Part shown: positions 44,527 through 54,100 of the stretch, one piece after another | Layout of the letters: the number at the start of each line of letters is the position of its first letter | Position numbering within the stretch: position 1 is the stretch's first letter | DNA from: JBPRGH01 sp051418055 | GTDB taxonomy: Bacteria > Bacteroidota > Bacteroidia > Cytophagales > Cyclobacteriaceae | Assembly (NCBI GenBank): GCA_051418055.1 | Contig: JBPRGH010000007.1 | Span: forward strand, 1 to 64,000 | DNA length: 64,000 nucleotides | Direction of reading: 5' to 3' | The notes under the pieces: model-generated | Seen by the model: the letters and a program-made list of their open reading frames with translations, nothing else | Told to the model about the DNA's origin: nothing | The model's database searches: none | Program-made: the position numbers and the translations under genes

Positions 44527-45813
44527 ATGTCCAAATCTGCCCAGATAAAATACAATGATAAATCTTACGAACTTCCTGTAATAGAAGGCACTGAAAACGA
44601 AGAGGCGATTGATATTAGTAACTTAAGAAGCGAATCCGGCCTTATCACTTTAGACCCTGGCTTTAAAAACACAGGCTCTACAAAAAGTGCCATCACCTTT
44701 TTGGACGGTGAAAAAGGTATTCTTCGTTACAGAGGGTATCCAATTGAACAATTAGCGGAAAAATCTTCTTTCCTGGAAGTAGCTTATCTTTTAATTTATG
44801 GTGAACTTCCAAAAAAGGAAGATCTGGATAAATTTACTGGTAATATTAAAAAGCATACCCTGGTACATGAGGATATAAAAAAAATACTGGAAGGTTTTCC
44901 TTCAAATTCACATCCAATGGGTGTTCTCTCCAGTCTTGTATGTTCTTTAACTGCATTTTATCCTGAATCTTTGGATCCTAACCGGTCTATAGAAGGTGTA
45001 AACCTGAGTATTATCCGAATTCTGGCGAAGATGCCAACATTTGCGGCATGGGCGTATAAAAATGAAGTAGGGCATCCGGTAATCTACCCGGACAATTCAC
45101 AGGATTACTGCTCGAATTTCCTGAAAATGATGTTTGCACTTCCAGCTGAGAAATATGAAGTTGACCCGGTAGTTGCAAGAGCACTGGACAAACTGCTTAT
45201 CCTTCATGCTGACCATGAGCAGAATTGCTCTACATCAACAGTAAGGATTGTTGGTTCATCTAAAGCAAGTTTATATGCATCTATTTCCGGAGGTATAAAT
45301 GCACTATGGGGGCCTCTACATGGAGGAGCGAACCAGGCCGTAATAGAAATGCTGGAGAAAATTAAAGCTGATGGTGGCGATACAAAGAAATGGATGAATA
45401 AAGCAAAAGACAAAGATGATCCTTTCCGTCTTATGGGCTTTGGTCACCGCGTATATAAAAATTTCGATCCTCGCGCAAAAATAATTAAGAAAGCTGCCGA
45501 TGATGTATTAGATAAACTGGGTATTGATGATCCAATTTTAGATATAGCCAAAGGGCTTGAAGAAGAGGCATTGAAAGATGATTTCTTTGTGGAAAGAAAG
45601 CTGTATCCGAATGTAGATTTTTACTCTGGTATCATTTACCGGGCTCTTGGTATTCCGGTAAATATGTTTACAGTGATGTTTGCACTGGGACGTCTTCCTG
45701 GCTGGATAGCGCAATGGAAGGAAATGCGTGAAAATAATGAGCCTATTGGTCGTCCTCGTCAGGTTTACGTTGGAAAAGACCTAAGAGATTATGTATCGAT
45801 GGATAATCGTTAA
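44527..45813 (+). CDS. gltA: Citrate synthase
   Basis: A 428-aa type II-like citrate synthase, the entry enzyme of the TCA cycle joining oxaloacetate and acetyl-CoA. The catalytic residues can be placed in ILHADHEQNCSTST (His), GFGHRVYKNFDPRA (His) and LYPNVDFYSGI (Asp). The N-terminal beta domain and the overall length match the E. coli GltA type. It is followed after 2 bases by an acyl-CoA-binding protein gene and then rsmE, apparently one operon. Confidence 0.96.
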   Translation: MSKSAQIKYNDKSYELPVIEGTENEEAIDISNLRSESGLITLDPGFKNTGSTKSAITFLDGEKGILRYRGYPIEQLAEKSSFLEVAYLLIYGELPKKEDLDKFTGNIKKHTLVHEDIKKILEGFPSNSHPMGVLSSLVCSLTAFYPESLDPNRSIEGVNLSIIRILAKMPTFAAWAYKNEVGHPVIYPDNSQDYCSNFLKMMFALPAEKYEVDPVVARALDKLLILHADHEQNCSTSTVRIVGSSKASLYASISGGINALWGPLHGGANQAVIEMLEKIKADGGDTKKWMNKAKDKDDPFRLMGFGHRVYKNFDPRAKIIKKAADDVLDKLGIDDPILDIAKGLEEEALKDDFFVERKLYPNVDFYSGIIYRALGIPVNMFTVMFALGRLPGWIAQWKEMRENNEPIGRPRQVYVGKDLRDYVSMDNR

Positions 45814-45815
45814 AA

Positions 45816-46082
45816 ATGGCAACACAAGAAGAATTTGATAAAGCAGCAAAGGAAGTAAATGAACTTACTCAGAAACCTACAAATCAGGAGCTGCTAAATC
45901 TATATGCTTTATATAAACAAGCTACCGAGGGCGACGTCACCGGCGATCGTCCCGGTGGTTTTGATTTTAAAGGTATCGCAAAACATGATGCCTGGGGCGA
46001 GCTTAGAGGCATATCTAAAGAAGATGCACGCGATAAATATATTGAATTTGTCGATAGCCTTAAATCAAAATATAGCGGCTAA
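45816..46082 (+). CDS. Acyl-CoA-binding protein
   Basis: An 88-aa acyl-CoA-binding protein of the eukaryote-type ACBP fold: FDKAAKEVNELTQKPTNQEL, LLNLYALYKQATEGDV, and KHDAWGELRGISKEDARDKY (four helices, full length). The acyl-CoA-contacting tyrosine and lysine positions (YALYKQ) are kept. ACBPs shield and carry long-chain acyl-CoA in the cytoplasm; they are scattered in bacteria. It lies between gltA and rsmE with gaps of 2 bases on each side, so it is co-transcribed with an acetyl-CoA-consuming enzyme. Confidence 0.92.
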   Translation: MATQEEFDKAAKEVNELTQKPTNQELLNLYALYKQATEGDVTGDRPGGFDFKGIAKHDAWGELRGISKEDARDKYIEFVDSLKSKYSG

Positions 46083-46084
46083 CT

Positions 46085-46783
46085 ATGCAGTATTTCTTTG
46101 AGCCTGGTATTCCTGAAGGCACAGAGACTCTAAATGAAGAAGAATCTGTCCATTGTATTAAGGTTTTCAGGCATAAAGAAGGCGATCAAATAGGCTTGAT
46201 TGATGGCAAAGGAGGGGTTTATAAAGCGGTTATCCGTAAAGCTAATCCCAAAAATGTTGTCTTTGAAATTCTGGAAAGAAATATCTCCCCCTCCCCTTCA
46301 TATCAGATCCACCTTGTTATTGCACCAACCAAAAATGCTGATCGCATGGAGTGGCTGGTGGAGAAATTGGCGGAAATAGGAGTAACATCAATTAATTTAG
46401 TATTTACACAGAATTCAGAAAGAAGAAAATATAGAATTGATCGTCTGCAAAAGAAGATTATAGCTGCATTAAAGCAATCTAAAAATCCATTTGCCCCTCA
46501 ATTATATGAACCTGTAGATCTACAAGTATTTTTAAACAAAGAAAATACTCATCAGAAATTTATTGCTTTTGTAGATCCTGAAAATCCAGATCATTTAAGC
46601 ACTAAAGGAAAACCAGATTCCTCCTATACAATATTAATAGGTCCCGAAGGAGATTTCACAAAAGAAGAGCTTTATGAATGTATTGCTGTAGGATATGAGA
46701 AAGTGTCATTAGGCAATCATGTATTACGTACAGAAACGGCAGGATTAATGGCCGTACATACGTTGCATTTGATAAATACATGA
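46085..46783 (+). CDS. rsmE: RsmE, 16S rRNA m3U1498 methyltransferase
   Basis: A 232-aa SPOUT-class methyltransferase. An N-terminal PUA-like domain (about 1-70, with EESVHCIKVFRHKEGDQI) is followed by the trefoil-knot domain, with LVIAPTKNADRMEWLVEKLAE, ILIGPEGDFTKEEL and VSLGNHVLRTETAGLMAVHTL (knot and SAM-binding loops). It modifies U1498 of 16S rRNA. It follows the ACBP gene by 2 bases in the gltA operon. Confidence 0.95.
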   Translation: MQYFFEPGIPEGTETLNEEESVHCIKVFRHKEGDQIGLIDGKGGVYKAVIRKANPKNVVFEILERNISPSPSYQIHLVIAPTKNADRMEWLVEKLAEIGVTSINLVFTQNSERRKYRIDRLQKKIIAALKQSKNPFAPQLYEPVDLQVFLNKENTHQKFIAFVDPENPDHLSTKGKPDSSYTILIGPEGDFTKEELYECIAVGYEKVSLGNHVLRTETAGLMAVHTLHLINT

Positions 46784-46814
46784 TACTCTCTTATATTCCC
46801 CCAAATTTTTTACT

Positions 46815-48053
46815 ATGGCATTAAATTACATCTGGATCGCCTTCTTTCTTATTGCCTTTGTGGTAGGGCTTATTAAACTTATCTTTTTTGGTGACGTGGA
46901 TGTATTTCCAGCCATGCTCAATTCCACTTTTGATATGGCAAAGACAGGTTTTGAGATTTCTATCTACCTTACCGGAGTAATGGCGCTATGGCTTGGTATA
47001 ATGAAGATTGGTGAAGAGGGTGGTATGGTAAGAATTTTAGCGCGACTGGTGGGTCCTTTTTTTAAGCGCTTATTCCCCCAGGTCCCTGAAGATCATCCTG
47101 CTCAGGGAAGTATAATAATGAATTTCTCTGCAAACCTGCTCGGTCTTGATAATGCTGCCACACCATTGGGCCTTAAGGCGATGAAAGAATTGCAGGAATT
47201 AAATCCTGATAAAGATACAGCATCAAATGCCCAGATAATGTTTTTAGTGCTGAATACCTCCGGGCTGTCAATTATTCCCCTAACTATTTTGGTTGACAGA
47301 TCAGTAATGGGAGCCACAAACCCTACAGATGTATTTATACCTATTATGCTTGCCACCTTTTGCTCAACAATAGTAGGCTTAATTACAGTTAGCCTCTATC
47401 AGCGGATCAATATATTCGATAAGGTGGTATTAGCTTATCTCGGAGCACTTACAGCGGTTATTGCTGCGATAGTCTATTACTTTATGTCCATTCCGCAGGA
47501 GAGGATAGGCCCGATTTCTACTGTTGCCAGCAGCCTGATAATACTTTCAATTATCGTTGGATTCATAAGCCTTGGTGTTTACAGAAGGATAAATGTATAT
47601 GAATCATTTATTGAAGGTGCAAAAGAAGGGTTTCAGGTAGCCGTTCGAATAATTCCTTACCTGGTGGCGATTCTTGTAGCCATTGGAGTTTTCCGTGCTT
47701 CCGGCACCATGGATTACCTTATTGATGGTATTGCCTGGATTGTAATTGCTCTTGATTTTAATGCTGACTTTGTTCCGGCTCTTCCTACAGCAATTATGAA
47801 ACCATTAAGTGGTAGTGCGTCCAGGGGTATGATGCTGGAAACTATGGAAACATATGGTCCGGATTCTTTTGTTGGAAGGCTGTCAAGTATCTTTCGAGGT
47901 GCAACAGAAACTACATTTTATATAATTGCTGTATATTTTGGATCTGTAAATATTAAAAGAACACGGTATGCAGTACCTGCTGGTTTAATTGCCGATTTGG
48001 CAGGTATAATAGCTGCCTTATTTTTTGGCTATCTCTTTTTTTATAGTGAATAA
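46815..48053 (+). CDS. SpmA-SpmB fusion, nucleoside recognition (Gate) domain membrane protein
   Basis: A 412-aa inner membrane protein with about ten hydrophobic helices and two Gate-type domains. The first half resembles spore maturation protein SpmA (MNFSANLLGLDNAATPLGLKAM, shown in part: NLLGLDNAATPLG). The second half resembles SpmB (GAKEGFQVAVRIIPYLVAI, KPLSGSASRGMM, IFRGATETTFYIIAVYFG). In spore formers these are separate genes. The fused form is common in non-sporulating Gram-negatives; its function there is unknown. It may belong to the operon ending with rsmE, 31 bases upstream. Confidence 0.9.
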   Translation: MALNYIWIAFFLIAFVVGLIKLIFFGDVDVFPAMLNSTFDMAKTGFEISIYLTGVMALWLGIMKIGEEGGMVRILARLVGPFFKRLFPQVPEDHPAQGSIIMNFSANLLGLDNAATPLGLKAMKELQELNPDKDTASNAQIMFLVLNTSGLSIIPLTILVDRSVMGATNPTDVFIPIMLATFCSTIVGLITVSLYQRINIFDKVVLAYLGALTAVIAAIVYYFMSIPQERIGPISTVASSLIILSIIVGFISLGVYRRINVYESFIEGAKEGFQVAVRIIPYLVAILVAIGVFRASGTMDYLIDGIAWIVIALDFNADFVPALPTAIMKPLSGSASRGMMLETMETYGPDSFVGRLSSIFRGATETTFYIIAVYFGSVNIKRTRYAVPAGLIADLAGIIAALFFGYLFFYSE

Positions 48054-48085
48054 ATAAGTAGTTTAAAGCTTTAAACCAATGAATA

Positions 48086-48541
48086 ATGACAACTGAAAAG
48101 AAGTTGAATATACAAAAAAACATATACGATAACGCAAAAAGTCATTTTTTAGGAAATTTCCCTGATAACCTACCTATTGAGCAGGCATATGTTCATATTG
48201 GAATGTACCTGGGCTGGGTTATCGAACGTGATCTTTATTCAGAGTATTTTGAAGATGAAGCTGCTATTCAGATCTTCCGCTTTAAGAGAAGGGAGATCTC
48301 CTGCACTATCCTAAGCGAGATGTGGGATGGCTATTTAGGTTATGAGCTGTTTAATAAAAAGGGGAACATGTTCACCTATTATTATTACGGTGGTGGCCTT
48401 TACCGCAATGATTATGATCAGGTATTAGTAAAACAACTTCCTTCCATTTATCATGTGACCGATAGCTGGGAAAATTATGAAAAAATGAGGGACCGTATAG
48501 ATATGCGCTTTCAGGATTGGGAGAGACTGGTTTCTTCCTGA
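48086..48541 (+). CDS. Hypothetical protein, DUF7832-like
   Basis: A 151-aa soluble protein, rich in aromatic residues. The segment IEQAYVHIGMYLGWVIERDLYSEYFEDE recalls a family of small proteins (AFVHIGMFLGWxI), which I think is DUF7832. The C-terminal part is FTYYYYGGGLYRNDYDQVL and VTDSWENYEKMRDRID. No catalytic motif is recognised. Such proteins sometimes occur as immunity-like or phage-linked factors, but nothing here supports that. It is 32 bases downstream of the SpmA/B fusion. Confidence 0.6.
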   Translation: MTTEKKLNIQKNIYDNAKSHFLGNFPDNLPIEQAYVHIGMYLGWVIERDLYSEYFEDEAAIQIFRFKRREISCTILSEMWDGYLGYELFNKKGNMFTYYYYGGGLYRNDYDQVLVKQLPSIYHVTDSWENYEKMRDRIDMRFQDWERLVSS

Positions 48542-48570
48542 TAAGGAACATCTGCAAATAAAAAATATAA

Positions 48571-48599
48571 GGGCATCTTCTGAATAAGGGATGCTTTTA
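48571..48599 (+). terminator. Probable terminator before the helicase gene
   Basis: GCATC at 48573-48577 pairs with GATGC at 48590-48594, followed by TTTTAT. The stem is short, so confidence is moderate. It would end the transcript coming from gltA to the hypothetical gene. Confidence 0.5.
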
Positions 48600-48721
48600 T
48601 GTTTCTATAAAAAAGGCAATTATTATAATAAGAACTTTTAACAAGCTGGCTATGTTTCACCTATCGCGATACTCAACTGAGCCCGCTCATGTGTGTCGTA
48701 GATATCTACAGATATTTAAAG

Positions 48722-48729
48722 TACATTTG
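48722..48729 (+). promoter_or_regulatory. Candidate -7 element that sets the helicase start
   Basis: TACATTTG matches TAnnTTTG exactly, 25 bases before the TTG at 48755. Transcription starting just after it would not include the ATG at 48689, which supports the shorter protein. Confidence 0.5.
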
Positions 48730-48754
48730 CAACTTATTTTATAATCATATTTCT

Positions 48755-50212
48755 TTGACAACATTTAAAAAATTAGGTCTTTCAGACGAGGTTTTGAAAG
48801 CACTTTCTGATCTTGGATTTGAAAGACCGAGTGATATTCAACAAAAAGCAATTCCACAACTTCTAACAGGTTCTAAGGATTTTATCGGACTGGCACAGAC
48901 TGGTACAGGTAAAACAGCAGCATTTGGATTACCACTCCTTGAGCTTGTTGATCCTTTCGATAATTATACACAGGCATTAATTTTAGCACCTACACGCGAA
49001 TTAGGCCAGCAGATCTCTGAACAGCTGAACCTTTACAGCAAGTATCAGGAGAAGTTAAATATTCTTCCGGTTTACGGAGGTGCGCCGATTGTAAATCAGA
49101 TGAAGGCGCTTAAAAAGACCCAGCATATCATAATTGCAACACCAGGCAGATTAATTGATCTTATTAAAAGAAAAGCAGTAAACCTTGAGCAGCTGGAGGT
49201 AATTGTTCTTGATGAAGCTGATGAAATGCTTAACATGGGCTTTAAAGAAGAGCTGGATGAAATTCTTAGCTTTACTCCAAAAAGTAAGCTGACATGGCTA
49301 TTTTCTGCGACCATGCCAAACGAGATTAAAAGGATTGTCAATAAATATATGGATAATCCGGTTGAGGTGCGTATAGATCAGCAGGATAAGGTAAATACAA
49401 ATATTGAACACCAGTATGCTGTAATTAAGCAATCAAATAAAACAGAGGCTTTAACCCGCTTTTTAGAAAGTGATCCGAATATGCGCGGCATAATTTTCTG
49501 TCGCACAAAACGAGATACTCAAGAGCTGGCTGAAGAGCTTTTGGCACAAAATATAAAAGCGGATGCTATTCATGGTGATCTTTCTCAACCGCAGAGAGAC
49601 CGGGTAATGAATCGCTTTAAAGCACATGACCTGCAAATATTAGTTGCTACAGATGTTGCAGCTCGGGGAATTGATGTAAACAACCTGACACACGTTTTCC
49701 ATTACACTCTACCGGATAGCAATGCCTACTATACACATAGAAGTGGCAGGACTGCACGTGCCGGCAAAACAGGTATTTCTTTAGCATTTATTAACGGCAG
49801 AGAGCACAGGAAGATCAGCACACTTGAAAAACAGCTGGGTATATCATTTGAAAATGTTTCTGTACCGAGTGTAGCTGACATTGCAGAAATTAGAATTGAT
49901 AATTGGGCTCAGCAAATTTTGGAAACAAAATCAAAGGGTAAAATAAACCCGGAATTGATAGAAAAGGCTAAACGCTTGTTTTCTGATGTATCAAAGGAAG
50001 AGCTTATCGGTAGAATCCTGACACAGGAGATGAACAAGTTAAACTTAGATGCTGCCAGTGATCTGAATGAAGCTCCTGTAAAAGAATCAAGAAAAGATTC
50101 TGGCTCAAGAAAAGGATATAAGGGTAAAAGAGATTTTAAACGCTCAGGAAAAGACAGCCGCAAAAAAGGTGGCTATAAATCAGTAAGAAATAAAAAAGCC
50201 AGAAGGCATTAA
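48755..50212 (+). CDS. DEAD-box RNA helicase
   Basis: A DEAD-box helicase of 485 aa from the TTG at 48755 (MTTFKKLGLSDEV). The frame extends to an ATG at 48689, but those 22 residues do not look like the family and lie upstream of the likely promoter. Motifs in order: Q motif FERPSDIQQKAIPQL, motif I AQTGTGKT, Ia PTRELGQQ, II DEAD, III FSAT, IV GIIFCRTKRD, V ATDVAARGID, VI HRSGRTARAG. A basic C-terminal tail rich in K, R, G and S (about 425-485) probably binds RNA. It likely helps ribosome assembly or mRNA turnover, especially in the cold. Confidence 0.93.
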   Translation: MTTFKKLGLSDEVLKALSDLGFERPSDIQQKAIPQLLTGSKDFIGLAQTGTGKTAAFGLPLLELVDPFDNYTQALILAPTRELGQQISEQLNLYSKYQEKLNILPVYGGAPIVNQMKALKKTQHIIIATPGRLIDLIKRKAVNLEQLEVIVLDEADEMLNMGFKEELDEILSFTPKSKLTWLFSATMPNEIKRIVNKYMDNPVEVRIDQQDKVNTNIEHQYAVIKQSNKTEALTRFLESDPNMRGIIFCRTKRDTQELAEELLAQNIKADAIHGDLSQPQRDRVMNRFKAHDLQILVATDVAARGIDVNNLTHVFHYTLPDSNAYYTHRSGRTARAGKTGISLAFINGREHRKISTLEKQLGISFENVSVPSVADIAEIRIDNWAQQILETKSKGKINPELIEKAKRLFSDVSKEELIGRILTQEMNKLNLDAASDLNEAPVKESRKDSGSRKGYKGKRDFKRSGKDSRKKGGYKSVRNKKARRH

Positions 50213-50236
50213 TTTTTTTGTAAATATTTTAAAACT

Positions 50237-50269
50237 AAGCCAGATTGTTTATTCAACCTGGCTTTTTTT
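50237..50269 (+). terminator. Terminator after the helicase gene
   Basis: AGCCAG and CTGGCT pair, extended by TTG/CAA after a mismatch, around a short loop, followed by seven T residues. Confidence 0.85.
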
Positions 50270-50441
50270 ATAAATTAATTACCCATCCGCCATCCTCATA
50301 AGATTATAATTAAGTAAAACCTGATCCGCTGGTTTTATTAAACAATAATGGTATTATAGCTATTTATATAATGTACTTAATCTTCAATATTTCTATAACG
50401 TTTGGAGTATCAACAGTTTATTAAGCGATAAAGAGAAATAA

Positions 50442-51782
50442 ATGATAAAAAAAATACTGCTATCCCCGTTCCAGAAGTTCGTTCAGATAGAGAGTTTTAG
50501 TGGGATCCTTCTCTTTGGTGCCACTATTATTGCATTAATATGGGCCAATTCACCGTGGAGAGAAAGCTATGAGGCTATATGGCAGTATAAACTAGGTTTT
50601 ATCTCAGAGGACCTAACGATCAATAAACCGCTCATACTCTGGATCAATGATGGATTAATGGCCATCTTCTTTTTCCTTATCGGCCTTGAAATAAAAAGAG
50701 AATTAGTAATAGGAGAACTAAATTCTCTTCGAAAAGCTGCCTCACCTCTAATGGCTGCAATCGGGGGGATGGCATTTCCGGTTATTGTTTTTGTAATACT
50801 TAATAATAATCCTGAAACCATCCATGGATGGGGTGTTCCAATGGCAACGGATATTGCCTTCTCACTTGCTATTCTTACCCTGCTGGGAAAAAGGGTACCT
50901 CTAAGCCTCAAGGTTTTCCTTACCGCATTCGCCATCGTTGATGATATTGGGGCAGTACTTGTAATTGCAATTTTTTATAGTGGAACAATAGAATGGATGC
51001 TTATTGCATATTCATTTATATTCCTTGCCATATTATTTTTCCTAACTTTTAAAAATTTCTATTCCAGAAACCTGGGAATAGTATTTGCCATTATTGTATG
51101 GGTTTTATTTCTGAAAGCAGGAATTCATCCTACTATAGCGGGTGTATTATTGGCCTTTACTATTCCTATCGGTCAGAGAATAAATTTTAAGAAATATTCA
51201 GACCACCTGCATGAGATTGTAAAAGACATGCATGTACCTCCAATTAAGGATCAAAAAATACTTACATACAAACAAATCTCACATATTGATGACCTTGAGG
51301 AGTGGATAGGAAAAGTACAATCACCTTTACAACATCTGGAGCATAAGCTTCATGGTTTTGTGGCTTATTTTATAATGCCTGTTTTTGCCCTTGCCAATGC
51401 CGGTGTTAACATTATTGATGCAACGGAGCTGGAAATTCCCCTGATGTTTAGCATAGCTGCTGCATTAATTGCCGGTAATTCCATTGGCGTGTCTTTTATG
51501 ACATGGTTAGGCTTGAAACTGAAATTTACTGAAATGCCTGAAGGAGTGAGCTTCAAACAAATATTTGGTGTTGCTTTTTTGGCCGGTGTTGGATTTACCA
51601 TGTCAATATTTATAGCCACACTGGCATTTGCAGATAATCAAGTCTTTATTGATTCCGCTAAAGTCGGGATCCTTATTGGCTCCTTTATTTCAGGTTTAAT
51701 AGGATATATAATTTTAAGGACCAGTTCAAAACAGCAATTTGCTGATATTGAACCAAAACCAGAACCCGGACAGGAAATATAA
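50442..51782 (+). CDS. nhaA: NhaA Na+/H+ antiporter
   Basis: A 446-aa inner membrane antiporter exchanging internal Na+ for external H+ to control pH and salt. Family segments: IWANSPWRESYEAIW, ILWINDGLMAIFFFLIGLEIKREL (parts shown), PMATDIAFSLAILTLLG, and FAIVDDIGAVLVIA carrying the two adjacent aspartates of the ion-binding site. Twelve or so helices are predicted, with a soluble loop near residue 260-300. It is a single gene. Confidence 0.95.
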   Translation: MIKKILLSPFQKFVQIESFSGILLFGATIIALIWANSPWRESYEAIWQYKLGFISEDLTINKPLILWINDGLMAIFFFLIGLEIKRELVIGELNSLRKAASPLMAAIGGMAFPVIVFVILNNNPETIHGWGVPMATDIAFSLAILTLLGKRVPLSLKVFLTAFAIVDDIGAVLVIAIFYSGTIEWMLIAYSFIFLAILFFLTFKNFYSRNLGIVFAIIVWVLFLKAGIHPTIAGVLLAFTIPIGQRINFKKYSDHLHEIVKDMHVPPIKDQKILTYKQISHIDDLEEWIGKVQSPLQHLEHKLHGFVAYFIMPVFALANAGVNIIDATELEIPLMFSIAAALIAGNSIGVSFMTWLGLKLKFTEMPEGVSFKQIFGVAFLAGVGFTMSIFIATLAFADNQVFIDSAKVGILIGSFISGLIGYIILRTSSKQQFADIEPKPEPGQEI

Positions 51783-51794
51783 TTCCCTGTCCGG
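51766..51794. terminator. Hairpin between the convergent nhaA and tex genes
   Basis: CCGGACAGG and CCTGTCCGG pair perfectly around an 11-base AT-rich loop. It overlaps the last codons of nhaA. There is no T-run on either side, so it may be a Rho-type or stabilising structure rather than an intrinsic terminator. Confidence 0.5.
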
Positions 51795-51802
51795 ATACTT
51801 GT

Positions 51803-54031
51803 TTATTTCCCAAACATGCCTTTCAGCTGTGCCAGCTTTTCCTGGAAATCACCTTCAGGATCCTGCTGCTTTTTCTTTACAGCTTTTTTCTTGGTATCAG
51901 GTTTTTTACCAAAAGGATCGCTCTTCATAGAGAGGCTGATCCTTTTTCGCTCAACATCAACTTCCATCACTGTTACATCAACCTTCTGCTGTACTTTAAC
52001 AACCTCGGCAGGATCTGTAATAAACTGGTCTGACAGATGGCTTACATGAACCAATCCATCCTGATGTACACCGATATCTACAAAAGCCCCGAAACGTGTA
52101 ATGTTTGTCACTATCCCCGGCAGCTTCATTCCTATCTGCAGGTCTTTCATCTCATGCACATGTTCATTAAAACTGAAGACCTCAAACTGCTGTCTCGGAT
52201 CACGACCTGGTTTTGCCAGCTCTTCCATAATATCTTGTAATGTAGGCAGCCCAATATCCTCACTAATATATTTCTTAAGGTCTATGCTTTTTCTAAGCTC
52301 AGGATTATTAATAAGATCCTTTACAGAACATTTCTGGTCTTTTGCCATCTGCTCAACCAGCTCATAGCGCTCAGGGTGTACTGCTGATTGATCCAATGGA
52401 TTTTCAGCATTTCTTATTCTTAAAAATCCTGCCGCCTGTTCAAAAGCCTTATCGCCTAATCTCGCCACCTGCTTTAAAGTTTCTCTGTCTTTGAAAGCAC
52501 CATATTCATTTCTGAAACGTACAATATTAGCTGCAAGGGAAGGCCCTAAACCAGAAACGTATGAAAGCAGCTGCTTACTGGCCGTATTAACCTCGACACC
52601 TACAGCATTCACACAACTTACTACTACGTCATCCAGACCACCCTTTAAGGCATTCTGATCAACATCATGCTGGTATTGCCCCACCCCAATTGATTTAGGA
52701 TCAATTTTAACAAGCTCTGCCAGAGGATCCATTAATCTTCTTCCAATTGAAACTGCACCACGAACCGTAAGGTCCTGATTCGGAAACTCTTCGCGGGCAA
52801 CTTCTGATGCAGAATATACTGAAGCTCCGCTTTCATTTACCATAACAGTAGTTACATCCTTCAGTCCTAACGACTTTACAAAACTCTCTGTCTCACGGCT
52901 TGCTGTTCCGTTACCAATTGCAATGGCATCAATTTTATATTGAGTTACCAGCTCTTTAATTACAGCACCTGATTGAGCAATCTGCTTTTGCGGTTCATTT
53001 GGATAGATCGCTGTATTATAAAGCAATTTGCCCTGCTCATCGAGACATACAAGTTTACACCCTGTACGGAAACCAGGATCCAATGCTAAAACTCTTTTTT
53101 CTCCAAGCGGGGCAGATAATAATAATTGCCTCAGGTTTTCAGCAAAAACCTTTATGGCCTCTTCATCAGCATTTTTTTTACTTTCCAGACGGAATTCAGT
53201 TTCAATAGAAGGTTTTAATAAGCGTTTATAGGCATCAGCCACAGCCATTTTTACCTGCTCTGCAGCAGCGTTATCAGCCTTTAAAATTAATCCTTCCAGC
53301 ATGTTTACCGCCTGCTCCTCCGTTACATATATATCAAGAGTTAAGAACATTTCCTTTTCCCCTCTGCGCATCGCCAATAATCGATGGCTCGGAGTAGTTT
53401 TAAGCTTTTCTTCCCACTCAAAGTAATCCTTATATTTAGCGCCTTCAGCTTCTTTCCCTTTTATTACACGAGAGCTGATCATTGCCTCTTCTGCATAAAG
53501 CTCACGAATATTTTTTCGAGCTTCCTGGTCTTCATTTATCCACTCAGAAATTATATCCCTTGCGCCCTGCAATGCTGCATCCACATCAGCGACTTCTTTT
53601 TCCGCATCTACAAATTCTGCTGCAGTCGTGGCAGGATCAATATTCTTTTGTTCATAGATCTCCTTAGCCAAAGGTTCCAAGCCTTTCTCTTTCGCAACAG
53701 AAGCCCTTGTCTTTCTTTTTGGTTTGTAAGGCAAATAAATATCTTCAAGTTCGGCAAGTGTTTCGGCTTCATTGATCGCCTTTTCAAGTTCAGGGGTTAA
53801 CTTTTCCTGTTTATCTATTGATTTTAAAATTGTATTTCTACGGCTTTCCAATTCAATATAGTGTTCAGCACGATCACGTATCGATGTGATCTGTACCTCA
53901 TCCAGCCCTCCTGTCTTTTCTTTTCTATAACGTGATATAAATGGTACGGTAGAGCCCTCATTTAACATGGCGACTACAGCCTGAACCTGATTCACGCTTA
54001 TATTTAGATCTTGTGCTATTCTTTCAAACAT
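51803..54031 (-). CDS. tex: Tex family transcription accessory protein
   Basis: A 742-aa Tex/Spt6-like protein that binds nucleic acid and RNA polymerase-associated complexes. Order of domains: N-terminal helical part with VPFISRYRKEKTGGLDEVQI, a YqgF/RNase H-like fold with VLALDPGFRTGCKLVC (about 320-450), helix-hairpin-helix units with SYVSGLGPSLAANIVRFR, and a C-terminal S1 RNA-binding domain (about 635-705) with GIVTNITRFGAFVDIGVHQDGLVH (parts shown). The last ~35 residues are lysine-rich. A good -7 element lies 33 bases upstream. Confidence 0.95.
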   Translation of the reverse strand: MFERIAQDLNISVNQVQAVVAMLNEGSTVPFISRYRKEKTGGLDEVQITSIRDRAEHYIELESRRNTILKSIDKQEKLTPELEKAINEAETLAELEDIYLPYKPKRKTRASVAKEKGLEPLAKEIYEQKNIDPATTAAEFVDAEKEVADVDAALQGARDIISEWINEDQEARKNIRELYAEEAMISSRVIKGKEAEGAKYKDYFEWEEKLKTTPSHRLLAMRRGEKEMFLTLDIYVTEEQAVNMLEGLILKADNAAAEQVKMAVADAYKRLLKPSIETEFRLESKKNADEEAIKVFAENLRQLLLSAPLGEKRVLALDPGFRTGCKLVCLDEQGKLLYNTAIYPNEPQKQIAQSGAVIKELVTQYKIDAIAIGNGTASRETESFVKSLGLKDVTTVMVNESGASVYSASEVAREEFPNQDLTVRGAVSIGRRLMDPLAELVKIDPKSIGVGQYQHDVDQNALKGGLDDVVVSCVNAVGVEVNTASKQLLSYVSGLGPSLAANIVRFRNEYGAFKDRETLKQVARLGDKAFEQAAGFLRIRNAENPLDQSAVHPERYELVEQMAKDQKCSVKDLINNPELRKSIDLKKYISEDIGLPTLQDIMEELAKPGRDPRQQFEVFSFNEHVHEMKDLQIGMKLPGIVTNITRFGAFVDIGVHQDGLVHVSHLSDQFITDPAEVVKVQQKVDVTVMEVDVERKRISLSMKSDPFGKKPDTKKKAVKKKQQDPEGDFQEKLAQLKGMFGK

Positions 54032-54063
54032 GTGTATAAATAGAAAATAATTTTTAATACCGG

Positions 54064-54071
54064 CAAATTTA
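54064..54071 (-). promoter_or_regulatory. Candidate -7 element for tex
   Basis: On the minus strand this reads TAAATTTG, an exact TAnnTTTG match, 32 bases before the tex ATG at 54031. Confidence 0.45.
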
Positions 54072-54100
54072 TAAAAACGTGTAACTAAGGTTACTGATCC

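Noticed and set aside
53384..53800. 138-aa plus-strand ORF opposite tex
   Set aside because: Antisense to the conserved N-terminal part of tex, with a cysteine/phenylalanine-rich composition typical of shadows.
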